A stretch of 12,573 bases of DNA from assembly GCA_002390455.1 (NCBI GenBank), contig DGPN01000044.1, positions 1 to 12,573 of the forward strand, given 5' to 3'. The translations under genes were made by a program, and so were the position numbers. Under the pieces are notes generated by a model. The model had not been told where the DNA came from. It ran no database searches and saw only the letters and a program-made list of their open reading frames with translations. Below are positions 1 through 7,501 of the stretch, in pieces. Origin of the DNA: Flavobacteriaceae bacterium UBA4439 (GTDB taxonomy: Bacteria; Bacteroidota; Bacteroidia; Flavobacteriales; Flavobacteriaceae). Within the stretch, counting starts at the first letter, position 1. Each line of letters begins with the position of its first letter.

Positions 1-28
1 TTTTTTGTTTTTTTTGTTCTTTTGTGAT

Positions 29-415
29 ATGAATAATTCCTTATCTAGCATTGTATTTATAGTTGTTTTCGCCTTTGCAGGCGTAGATGAATTGAAAGCA
101 CAAAAGGGTTATGTAGAGATTCAACAAGATTCGACCATCACAAAACTGATGACGACCAAAATTGAAATTGATACAGAAAATTACGCCTCAAAGTTTTATA
201 CCATCCAATTGTTTTACGGCGACAACAAGCGAGCACAGGAATTGTACGATAATTTTAAGGAAACTTTTCCAGATTGGGAGGTCAATTTGAGTTTCGAAAC
301 CCCCAATTACAAGGTTCAGGTAGGCAGATACAAAGACTATTACTCTGGACTGAACAAACTCAATGAAGTTAAAAGGAACTATCCAGCAGCCTTCCTACTG
401 GAAATCAAAGATTAA
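29..415 (+). CDS. Exported SPOR-domain protein
   Basis: A small protein of 128 residues from the ATG at 29. A hydrophobic stretch (about residues 8-18) followed by LKAQ-KG looks like a signal peptide cut near residue 25, although the n-region has no positive charge. Residues 55-126 resemble a SPOR domain: FYTIQLFYGD, then YDNFKETFPDW, then TPNYKVQVGRYKDYYSGLNKL and a final AFLLEI strand. SPOR domains bind denuded glycan strands of peptidoglycan, so an envelope location is inferred. The reading frame stays open to the left edge (TTG at 5, no upstream stop), so the gene could begin outside the window; the ATG is chosen because the signal peptide begins there. It converges on infB and their stop codons overlap. 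The specific role is unknown. Confidence 0.8.
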   Translation: MNNSLSSIVFIVVFAFAGVDELKAQKGYVEIQQDSTITKLMTTKIEIDTENYASKFYTIQLFYGDNKRAQELYDNFKETFPDWEVNLSFETPNYKVQVGRYKDYYSGLNKLNEVKRNYPAAFLLEIKD

Positions 416-3126
416 AGCTTCTTCTTGATGGCTACCTCTTGGAAGCATTCCAATACGTCCAACTCTTTGATGTCGTTGTAATTCTTAATCTGAATACCAC
501 AATCATAACCTTTGGCTACTTCTTTAACGTCATCTTTGAATCGCTTGAGCGAAGCCAAATTTCCAGAGAAAACAACCACTCCTTCCCGTATCAGACGGAT
601 ACCAGAACTGCGGTAAATTTTTCCACTGGTGACCATACAACCTGCGATGGTTCCTACTTTGGAGATTTTGTAGGTTTCTCTGATTTCAGCTGTTCCCGTA
701 ATCTCTTCTTTCATCTCTGGAGATAACATACCCTCCATGGCATCTTTGACGTCGTTGATGGCGTCATAGATAATGGAATAGGATCGAATATCGATTTCTT
801 CCTTGTCGGCTATGGCTCTTGCATTACCCATTGGCCTTACATTAAATCCGATTACAATGGCATCGGAGGCCGAGGCGAGCAATACATCAGACTCTGTGAT
901 GGCACCCACCCCTTTGTGGATGATGTTTACCTGTATTTCGTCGGTGGATAGCTTTTGCAAAGAATCCGTAAGGGCCTCGACAGACCCATCTACATCACCC
1001 TTTAGGATCATGTTCAACTCCTTGAATTCTCCAAGAGCAATCCTTCTACCGATTTCATCTAGGGTAATGTGTCGCTGTGTTCTTACGTTTTGCTCTCTTA
1101 AGAGCTGTGTTCTTTTGGCGGCAATTTGCTTGGCTTCTTTTTCGTCCTCCAAAACATGGAAATTATCACCCGCCTGTGGAGCACCGTCTAGACCCAATAT
1201 AGAAACTGGGGTGGATGGAGGTGCACTGGTCAGGGGATTTCCTCTCTCATCGAACATGGCTTTGATCTTTCCACTGTGTTTTCCTGCCAACAGGTAATCT
1301 CCAATCTCCAAAGTTCCCGTTTGAACCAAGATGGTAGAAACATATCCACGACCTTTGTCTAGATAAGCTTCAACAACAGTTCCTTTAGACTTTCTGTTGG
1401 GATTGGCTTTGACTTCTAGAAGTTCGGCTTCTAACAATACCTTTTCGAGTAATTCCTTGACCCCTGTTCCTTTGAGGGCTGAAATGTCTTGTGATTGTAT
1501 TTTTCCACCCCATTCTTCTACCATTAGATTCATCCCAGCCAAGGCTTCCTTGATTTTATCAGGATTGGCATTGGGCTTGTCCACTTTATTGATGGCGAAA
1601 ATCAAAGGAACCCCAGCGGCTTGAGCATGACTGATGGCCTCTTTGGTTTGTGGCATAATGTCGTCATCAGCCGCAATCACAATGATAGCTATGTCTGTAA
1701 CCTGGGCCCCTCTAGCTCGCATGGCAGTAAATGCCTCGTGACCTGGAGTGTCCAGAAATGTTATTTTTTGATTGTCCTTGAGCGTTACCGAGTAGGCCCC
1801 AATGTGTTGGGTGATCCCTCCCGATTCTCCGGCAATTACATTTTCCTCTCGGATATAATCCAGTAAGGAAGTCTTACCGTGATCCACATGACCCATTACC
1901 GTTACGATAGGAGCTCGTGATACTAGATCGCTTTCTTGATCTTCCTCCTCCACTATACTTTCTTCCAACTCAGTTTTGACAAATTCCACTTGATATCCAA
2001 ACTCGTCGGCAACGATACTCAAGGTTTCTGCATCCAATCTTTGGTTCATGGTTACCATAATTCCCAAGGACATACATGCGGAAATGATTTCCGTGGAACT
2101 TATTTCCATCAAGGTAGCGATTTCGCCCACCGTAATGAATTCCGTTACTTTTAGGATTTTGCTACTGGCTTCCTGTTCTGCCTGTTCGTCTTCCGATTTT
2201 TGACGGTGTTGATCTCTTTTGTCTCTTCTGTATTTGGCCCCTTTAGATTTGTTTGACTTCCCTTGAAGTTTTTCTAGGGTTTCACGAATTTGCTTTTGTA
2301 CTTCTTCGTCTGTGGGCTCAGCCTTAACGGGCTGTTGGTTGGTACGACCTCTGTTCGCTCCTTGTCTGTTTTGGGTGTTGTTGTTGCTCCTGTTGTTGGG
2401 TTTGGGCGGAGCATCCTTGCTGATTCTTTTTCTTTTGCGTTTACGCGCATCTTCTACCCCTTTTTCTTTCTTCTTAAACTCATCCAAATCAATGGTCTGA
2501 CCCGTTTTCTTGGGGCCTGTCAAAGTTTTGTATTGTGTTTTTATGGCATTGGCGTCTCCTTCTTGGGTGGGCGTTGTGGCCTCCTTTTTCTCTGGAGTAG
2601 CAGGAGCTGGAGCTTCGCTATCGGATTTTGCGGTGCCTTCCTTTTTGTCTTTGGTTACAGGAGCTGACTCGATTTTGGGGGGAGGCGTAGTTTCGGTTTT
2701 GGGTGGAGGCGTAGGCTCGGCTACTGGTGGAGTGGGCTCTTTGGGAGCTGATGCAGCTTTCGGTTTCGCAACGTCAAGATCAATTTTTCCCAAGGTCACT
2801 GGCTTGCTGATCGATGCCTTGGCCTTGATAATTTCCTGTCTTTTCTGCTGTTGCTCTAGTCGCTCTTGCTCTTTCTTCTCCTGAAGAACTCTCAAGCTCT
2901 CTTTCTCCTTTCTTTTCTCCTCACTGATTTCATGGGAAGCGTCTTTCTTGGATTTATCTGTTTCAAACTCATCCAAGAGTAATTGGTAAACGTCCTTAGA
3001 AATTTTGGAAGTAGGTCGGCCTTCAATTTCAATATTTTGCTGTGCCAAAAACTCCACAGCACGATCTAGAGAAATATTTAATTCTCTAAGCGCAACGTTT
3101 AATCTTACGGTTGAAATCTCTGCCAT
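412..3126 (-). CDS. infB: Translation initiation factor IF-2
   Basis: GTPase of 904 residues that places initiator tRNA on the 30S subunit and promotes 70S joining. An IF2-N-type helical domain occupies about residues 1-55. It is followed by a charged coiled-coil stretch (65-105), a Pro/Ala/Thr/Lys-rich linker (110-310) with basic patches, and a second IF2-N-like domain (about 325-382). The G domain has G1 GHVDHGKT (412-419), G3 DTPGHEA (459-465), G4 NKVD (513-516) and a SALKG G5. Domains II, III and the C-terminal fMet-tRNA-binding barrel follow, ending in AIKKKL. The length is normal for Bacteroidota. AAGGAA about 10 bases upstream of the ATG may act as a ribosome binding site. It is the last gene of rimP-nusA-infB, 40 bases after nusA. 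Confidence 0.98.
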   Translation of the reverse strand: MAEISTVRLNVALRELNISLDRAVEFLAQQNIEIEGRPTSKISKDVYQLLLDEFETDKSKKDASHEISEEKRKEKESLRVLQEKKEQERLEQQQKRQEIIKAKASISKPVTLGKIDLDVAKPKAASAPKEPTPPVAEPTPPPKTETTPPPKIESAPVTKDKKEGTAKSDSEAPAPATPEKKEATTPTQEGDANAIKTQYKTLTGPKKTGQTIDLDEFKKKEKGVEDARKRKRKRISKDAPPKPNNRSNNNTQNRQGANRGRTNQQPVKAEPTDEEVQKQIRETLEKLQGKSNKSKGAKYRRDKRDQHRQKSEDEQAEQEASSKILKVTEFITVGEIATLMEISSTEIISACMSLGIMVTMNQRLDAETLSIVADEFGYQVEFVKTELEESIVEEEDQESDLVSRAPIVTVMGHVDHGKTSLLDYIREENVIAGESGGITQHIGAYSVTLKDNQKITFLDTPGHEAFTAMRARGAQVTDIAIIVIAADDDIMPQTKEAISHAQAAGVPLIFAINKVDKPNANPDKIKEALAGMNLMVEEWGGKIQSQDISALKGTGVKELLEKVLLEAELLEVKANPNRKSKGTVVEAYLDKGRGYVSTILVQTGTLEIGDYLLAGKHSGKIKAMFDERGNPLTSAPPSTPVSILGLDGAPQAGDNFHVLEDEKEAKQIAAKRTQLLREQNVRTQRHITLDEIGRRIALGEFKELNMILKGDVDGSVEALTDSLQKLSTDEIQVNIIHKGVGAITESDVLLASASDAIVIGFNVRPMGNARAIADKEEIDIRSYSIIYDAINDVKDAMEGMLSPEMKEEITGTAEIRETYKISKVGTIAGCMVTSGKIYRSSGIRLIREGVVVFSGNLASLKRFKDDVKEVAKGYDCGIQIKNYNDIKELDVLECFQEVAIKKKL
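2673..2714. repeat. Two-copy tandem repeat in the infB linker
   Basis: Two 18-base copies, TTTTGGGGGGAGGCGTAG at 2673-2690 and TTTTGGGTGGAGGCGTAG at 2697-2714, differ at one base and repeat with a 24-base period. On the infB strand they encode the duplicated proline-rich units TPPPK-TE and TPPPK-IE (about residues 139-152). The period is a multiple of three, so copy-number change would keep the frame. Confidence 0.75.
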
Positions 3127-3166
3127 ATGTCTAATTCCTTGTCAAAAGTAGGAAAAATCCCTACGT

Positions 3167-4399
3167 TTATTCTTCAAATTCTGCTTTTAAAATTCTGATG
3201 ACCTCAGCAACGGTCTCTTCTTCAAGGTCGGTTCTTTTGATCAAATCGGCTGTATCGAGTTCCAAAATACTTTTAGCAGTATCCAGTCCCACTTTCTTGA
3301 ATTCCTCAATGACCCATCCATCAATTTCATCTGTAAATTCTGCCAATTCTACATCTTCCTCTACTCCCTCACGGTATACATCAATTTCGTATCCCGTCAG
3401 CTTTCCAGCCAAACGAATGTTGTGACCGCCCCTACCAATGGCCTTGGAAACTTCTTCGGGATTGAGAAAAACCTGAACCCTTTTTGTGTCCTCGTCGATT
3501 TTTAGGGAATTGATTTTGGCTGGGCTCAAAGATCGGGTAATAAACAATTGTAAATTGTTGGTGTAGTTGATTACGTCGATGTTTTCGTTACCCAACTCTC
3601 TAACAATACCGTGGATACGTGAACCCTTCATACCGACACAAGCCCCAACAGGGTCGATGCGATCGTCGTAGGAATCCACAGCCACTTTGGCTTTCTCTCC
3701 AGGAATTCTAACGGCCTTCTTGATGGTAATTAAACCATCAAATACCTCGGGGATTTCTTGCTCAAATAGTTTCTCCAAAAAGACGGGAGAAGTTCGAGAA
3801 AGAATAATCCTAGGTTTGTTGCCCCTCAATTCAACCACATCAATCACCCCCCTTACATTGTCTCCTTTACGGAAAAAATCATTGGGAATTTGACGGTCTT
3901 TGGGCAAAATAATTTCATTTCCATCATCGTCTAACAAAATTACTTCTCTGTTTCTGATGTGGTGAACCTCGGCGGTAAATAGTTCGCCAGTACGATCTTT
4001 AAATTGATTAAAAGTATTGGTACTATCGTGTTCGAAAATTTTCGAGACAAGATTTTGTCTCAACGTTTGAATGGATCTTCGACCCAAGTCAACCAGCTTT
4101 ACCTCCTCCGAAACGTCCTCTCCTACTTCAAAATCCGGCTCGATTTTTTGAGCCTCCGTCAATTCTATTTCCTGATTAGGATCCTCTACTTCACCATCCT
4201 TAACAACGATTCTGTTTCTCCATATTTCCAAATCACCCTTGTCTGGGTTGATGATAATGTCGAAGTTTTCATCTGAACCAAATTTCCTTTTGAGGGTGTT
4301 TCTAAAAACTTCCTCTAAAATCACCATTAGGGTTACTCTGTCTATTAACTTTTCATCTTTGAATTCTGAAAAAGATTCTATTAATGCTAAATTTTCCAT
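3167..4399 (-). CDS. nusA: Transcription termination/antitermination factor NusA
   Basis: An RNA polymerase-binding factor of 410 residues that modulates pausing, intrinsic termination and antitermination. The N-terminal polymerase-binding domain covers about residues 1-130 and an S1 RNA-binding domain about 136-201 (GELFTAEVHHI to PRIILSRTS). KH1 has the loop GMKG (256-259, within DPVGACVGMKGSRI) and KH2 the loop GRGG (322-325, within EEVSKAIGRGGHNIRLAGKL). A short helical C-terminus (358-410) carries one helix-hairpin-helix-like unit. The two acidic C-terminal repeats of E. coli NusA are absent, which is the usual short form outside Proteobacteria. It starts 9 bases after rimP, and the conserved order rimP-nusA-infB supports the call. 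Confidence 0.97.
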   Translation of the reverse strand: MENLALIESFSEFKDEKLIDRVTLMVILEEVFRNTLKRKFGSDENFDIIINPDKGDLEIWRNRIVVKDGEVEDPNQEIELTEAQKIEPDFEVGEDVSEEVKLVDLGRRSIQTLRQNLVSKIFEHDSTNTFNQFKDRTGELFTAEVHHIRNREVILLDDDGNEIILPKDRQIPNDFFRKGDNVRGVIDVVELRGNKPRIILSRTSPVFLEKLFEQEIPEVFDGLITIKKAVRIPGEKAKVAVDSYDDRIDPVGACVGMKGSRIHGIVRELGNENIDVINYTNNLQLFITRSLSPAKINSLKIDEDTKRVQVFLNPEEVSKAIGRGGHNIRLAGKLTGYEIDVYREGVEEDVELAEFTDEIDGWVIEEFKKVGLDTAKSILELDTADLIKRTDLEEETVAEVIRILKAEFEE

Positions 4400-4408
4400 T
4401 TCTGAATA

Positions 4409-4876
4409 TTAAAATTTGATCATTACCTTGGTTTGACTGATTTCATCAAACATTAGGGTTTTCTTTTTAGTTACTGTTACTTTACCTTTTCCTATAGGTT
4501 TGGGTTCTCGTTGATTCCATTGCAACACTATGGAATCTTCTTTTACATGGGTCAATTCTCCCTCAAATTTCAATCCATCCTTTGAGATGACTTCCAATTT
4601 TCTTCCCAAGTTTTTGTGGTATTGTCTTGGAAACTTCAAAGGACTTCCTACTCCCGCAGAGGCCACTTCTAGACTAAAATCCTCCTCATCTCTATCCAAA
4701 GCACCTTCAATGGCTCGGCTTATGTTGATGCAATCTTTGACATTGATTTCTTCGTCTCCGTCCAATATAAGCTTGATCGATTTGTCGGCAGAGATATTGA
4801 GATCCACCAAAAAAATATTGGGGTATTCCTCCAATGCCATTGACAACAAATCTTCAATTTTTTGATTAAAATTCAT
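4409..4876 (-). CDS. rimP: Ribosome maturation factor RimP
   Basis: A cytoplasmic factor of 155 residues that assists late 30S subunit maturation. The N-terminal alpha/beta domain includes LVDLNISADKSIKLILDGD (23-41) and the SRAIEGALD helix. The family signature region is SLEVASAGVGSPL (68-80), followed by FPRQYHKNLGRKLEV. A C-terminal SH3-like barrel starts near residue 92 and contains GELTHVKEDSIVLQW. It is the first gene of the leftward operon. The ATG lies about 50 bases downstream of the predicted start point of the 4932-4939 promoter box. No strong Shine-Dalgarno sequence is visible, as is common in this phylum. Confidence 0.95.
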   Translation of the reverse strand: MNFNQKIEDLLSMALEEYPNIFLVDLNISADKSIKLILDGDEEINVKDCINISRAIEGALDRDEEDFSLEVASAGVGSPLKFPRQYHKNLGRKLEVISKDGLKFEGELTHVKEDSIVLQWNQREPKPIGKGKVTVTKKKTLMFDEISQTKVMIKF

Positions 4877-4931
4877 TTCAAAAAAAAGAGGGACTCAATG
4901 GTCGCCTCAGATAATTTTTCATAATGCTTTG

Positions 4932-4939
4932 CAAATATA
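4932..4939 (-). promoter_or_regulatory. Putative Bacteroidota -7 box for rimP-nusA-infB
   Basis: Read on the minus strand this is TATATTTG, an exact match to the Bacteroidota sigma-A -7 consensus TAnnTTTG. No TTTG-like -33 element stands at the expected distance upstream. Transcription would start near 4925, giving a leader of about 50 bases before rimP. Confidence 0.45.
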
Positions 4940-4977
4940 ACATTTTTAATGATTCCTCTATTTAAATTTTATTTGGT

Positions 4978-4985
4978 TATTTTTG
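4978..4985 (+). promoter_or_regulatory. Putative -7 box for the beta-helix/cytochrome pair
   Basis: TATTTTTG matches TAnnTTTG. Transcription would start near 4991, leaving a leader of about 19 bases before the TTG start at 5010. There is no clear -33 element, and the region is so T-rich that a chance match is possible. Confidence 0.3.
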
Positions 4986-5009
4986 AAATGTTCTGAAAAA
5001 AATTAAGAT

Positions 5010-6311
5010 TTGAAAACAAAAATTATTCTCTCCGCCCTAGGGATTTTGGCACTTATTAGTTTTTTGCTGTTCAAAACCCCACCAATGCCTTCTTACCTCC
5101 CCGATAGGGATTATTTGGATATGGAAATTCCCATATTGGAGGCGTTCATCACCGCCCAAGACAGCAGCGTGATCGAACTGCCCGAAGGTCACTATCTTTT
5201 TTCTCAATCTTTGATTTTGGATGGAAAGAATAATATCACCCTCAGGGGCAAGGGTATCGAAAAAACCGTTCTCTCCTTCAAAGGACAAAAACAAGGTGCG
5301 GAGGGAATCCGGATTTCCAATTGTAAGAATCTGACCATTGAAAATTTGTCCATCGAAGATGCCGCTGGGGATAATTTAAAAATCACGGATTCAGAAAATG
5401 TTATCATGCGGAACATTCGCTCGGCATGGACTGGAGAAGTCTCCACCCAAAATGGAGCCTATGCCTTGTATCCTGTTTTGTGTAAAAACCTGTTGATCGA
5501 AGGCTGTGAAGCCATAGGAGCCTCGGATGCTGGTATCTATGTGGGGCAATCTCAAAATGTGGTGGTCAAAAACAACAAAGCCTATTATAATGTAGCAGGC
5601 ATTGAAAGTGAAAACAGCAGTCAAGTCGAAATCCACGACAATGAAATTTACCAAAACACTGGAGGCCTACTAATTTTCAATCTCCCACACTTGACGGTTT
5701 ACGGTGAAGACGTCAAAGCATACAACAACCACATTCATGACAACAACCTCAAAAACTTTGGTGTAAAAGGCTCCATTGTTAGCACTGTGCCTAGGGGGTC
5801 GGGCGTCATCATCATGGCCACCAAAAAGGTTGCCCTTTATGACAACATCATCGAAAATCATAAAACCATTAACAGCTCTATTGTCAGCTATGAAATTTAT
5901 GTCCCTCCCAAAAACAAAAAGAAGAAAAAGAAAAAACAGGCACTCCCCAATGGAATCAGGCAGATAGAGAACGACTATGAAAGTGATACCCAGTACAGCG
6001 CTTATCCTGGCAGGGTATTTATTTACAACAACCTATTCAAAAACAAATATTGGTTCCCTGCCTTGGACAACGATTTTGGAAAATTGTGGGTCTTTAAAAA
6101 TGGAATGAAAATCCCTGATATTGCCTATGATGGTATATTTCCAAAAGACTATTATATCGAAGGCAAACAAATCAATCCTGAATATAAATTCTGTATCAAA
6201 AATAATGGTGCAATTAACTTTGTTGCTTTAGATGCAGCAAATGATTTTAGTGAATTCACTAATGAAGTTGGAAATTATGAATGTGAAATTGAATTTGATA
6301 AATCCATATAA
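5010..6311 (+). CDS. Exported parallel beta-helix repeat protein (TIGR03805-like)
   Basis: A protein of 433 residues. Residues 1-21 (MKTKIILSALGILALISFLLF) form a signal peptide or anchor without a lipobox cysteine. From about residue 55 a right-handed parallel beta-helix is indicated by stacked turns: IELPEGHYLF, NITLRGKG, NLTIENLSI, DNLKITDSENVIMRNI, AGIYVGQSQNVVVKNN, AGIESENSSQVEIHDNEI and TGGLLIFNLPHLTVYGE, as in NosD/pectate-lyase-like folds. The C-terminus has the CIKNNGAINFVALDAANDF block that I associate with TIGR03805. A run of seven lysines (303-309) interrupts the helix. The start is TTG: no in-frame ATG precedes it, and the first internal Met lies beyond the signal peptide. The next gene starts at the base after this stop. 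Such proteins occur as pairs with diheme cytochromes; the substrate is unknown. Related folds bind or cleave polysaccharides, but I see no catalytic motif. Confidence 0.85.
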   Translation: MKTKIILSALGILALISFLLFKTPPMPSYLPDRDYLDMEIPILEAFITAQDSSVIELPEGHYLFSQSLILDGKNNITLRGKGIEKTVLSFKGQKQGAEGIRISNCKNLTIENLSIEDAAGDNLKITDSENVIMRNIRSAWTGEVSTQNGAYALYPVLCKNLLIEGCEAIGASDAGIYVGQSQNVVVKNNKAYYNVAGIESENSSQVEIHDNEIYQNTGGLLIFNLPHLTVYGEDVKAYNNHIHDNNLKNFGVKGSIVSTVPRGSGVIIMATKKVALYDNIIENHKTINSSIVSYEIYVPPKNKKKKKKKQALPNGIRQIENDYESDTQYSAYPGRVFIYNNLFKNKYWFPALDNDFGKLWVFKNGMKIPDIAYDGIFPKDYYIEGKQINPEYKFCIKNNGAINFVALDAANDFSEFTNEVGNYECEIEFDKSI

Positions 6312-7418
6312 ATGTTGCCTCTGAGATATTTGTATTTTTTGGGGATCTTTACGATCTTGACAGTGTCTTGCAAAAATAAAGTAGAAAAAGGAAGCGCACC
6401 CATCGCCCGAAAAGTAGTTCCCAAAATCGCCATTAGCAATCACGTATCCGATGAAATCGGCAAGCTCTCCGAATATCCCTTTTTTCAGGGTAAAATATCC
6501 GACCTAAAGCCCGCCGAGAATGTCTATGAGTATGAACTCAACAACGCTCTTTTTTCAGACTACTCCCACAAAAAAAGATTCATCTATCTCCCCGAGGGTA
6601 AAAAAATGTCTTACCGCCCCGAGGGTGTCATGGACTTTGATGTTGGGAGCGTTATCATCAAAAACTTTTACTATCCTTCGGACTTTAGAAATCCAGAAGG
6701 AGAAAAACATATCGTAGAAACCCGTTTGTTGATCAAAGAGCAAAACCAATCATGGAAAACACTTTCCTATGTTTGGAATGAAGAACAAACCGATGCTTTT
6801 GTAAATATCATAGGAGGCGAAACTCCAGTGAGTTGGACCAATCACAAGGGAAAAAGTCAAAACCTAAACTATGTAATCCCCAACCAAACCCAGTGCAAAA
6901 GCTGTCATATGGTAGGTAAGGAAATTTCCCCTATCGGTCCCATAGCGGGTCAGCTCAACCGAAAAAACATCTATGAGGGAATGGTTCATGACCAACTGGA
7001 TTACTTTGCTAAAAAAGAAGTACTTACAGGGCTGCCCCCCAAAGAACAACGTCCGCTTTTTGCCATCTGGAACCAAGAAAATTCTGGGACACTAGAGGAC
7101 AGGGCCAAAGCCTATCTTCACATCAACTGTGCCCATTGTCACAATGACCTTGGTCCCGCCAAAAATTCAGGGCTCAACCTCACTTATCATGAACAAAACG
7201 ATCGCAGAAGAGGAATATTCAAACCCCCCATTGCCGCGGGTAAAGGATCGGGAAATCTCAAATATAGTATCGTCCCGGGCAAACCCGAGAGTTCCATTAT
7301 GATCTATAGATACAATAGTACTGACCCTGGAATTATGATGCCCGAAATCGGACGAAAAAGTGTGCACACTGAAGGTTTGGCCCTACTGGAAGAATACATC
7401 CGATCCTTGGAAATGTAA
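6312..7418 (+). CDS. SO2930-family diheme c-type cytochrome lipoprotein (TIGR03806-like)
   Basis: A protein of 368 residues. A lipoprotein signal ends in the lipobox LTVSC (Cys20), so the mature protein should be lipid-anchored in the envelope. Residues 30-185 form a domain without a familiar motif that includes YELNNALFSDYSHKKRFIYLPEG. Two CxxCH heme-binding sites follow: CKSCH (195-199) and CAHCH (273-277). GIMMPEIGR (Met342/Met343) may supply a distal heme ligand. This architecture fits the SO2930 diheme family, repeatedly found next to, and sometimes fused with, the TIGR03805 beta-helix family. The ATG directly follows the upstream TAA with no spacer, implying translational coupling. It probably transfers electrons in the periplasm or at the surface; the partner reaction is unknown. 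Confidence 0.88.
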   Translation: MLPLRYLYFLGIFTILTVSCKNKVEKGSAPIARKVVPKIAISNHVSDEIGKLSEYPFFQGKISDLKPAENVYEYELNNALFSDYSHKKRFIYLPEGKKMSYRPEGVMDFDVGSVIIKNFYYPSDFRNPEGEKHIVETRLLIKEQNQSWKTLSYVWNEEQTDAFVNIIGGETPVSWTNHKGKSQNLNYVIPNQTQCKSCHMVGKEISPIGPIAGQLNRKNIYEGMVHDQLDYFAKKEVLTGLPPKEQRPLFAIWNQENSGTLEDRAKAYLHINCAHCHNDLGPAKNSGLNLTYHEQNDRRRGIFKPPIAAGKGSGNLKYSIVPGKPESSIMIYRYNSTDPGIMMPEIGRKSVHTEGLALLEEYIRSLEM

Positions 7419-7465
7419 GCCGAAATTTCTGCATCCAATCGCTTTTCTTTGGTGTGATTTTAAAT

Positions 7466-7473
7466 TACCTTTG
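7466..7473 (+). promoter_or_regulatory. Putative -7 box for the VWA/AAA+ pair
   Basis: TACCTTTG matches the Bacteroidota -7 consensus TAnnTTTG. A TTTG at 7448-7451 lies upstream, but with only 14 bases between them, shorter than the usual spacing. Transcription would begin near 7480, about 20 bases before the ATG at 7502. Confidence 0.4.
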
Positions 7474-7474
7474 G

Positions 7475-7492
7475 GATCATATAGCTATGATC
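7475..7492. promoter_or_regulatory. Palindrome between -7 box and VWA start codon
   Basis: GATCATA-TAGC-TATGATC is a perfect 7-base inverted repeat with a 4-base centre. It begins 2 bases after the predicted -7 box and would overlap the transcription start. That position suits a repressor operator; a small AT-rich hairpin at the 5' end of the mRNA is the alternative. It has no T-tract, so a terminator is unlikely. Confidence 0.4.
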
Positions 7493-7501
7493 ATTTATTG
7501 A

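Noticed and set aside
1..24. T-rich stretch at the left edge as a terminator tail
   Set aside because: No hairpin can be seen because any stem would lie outside the window, and the T-rich bases stay in frame with the SPOR gene.
803..1297. A 164-residue open frame on + within infB
   Set aside because: Antisense to the conserved C-terminal half of IF-2, with no domain and no promoter-like sequence.
2290..2884. Open frames on + opposite the infB linker
   Set aside because: The low-complexity Pro/Ala/Lys coding on the minus strand produces stop-free Gly/Val/Leu/Phe-rich antisense frames; no start context or domain supports them.
7475..7492. The palindrome as an intrinsic terminator for the cytochrome gene
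   Set aside because: The stem is short and AT-rich and is not followed by a T-tract; its place after a -7 box fits an operator better.
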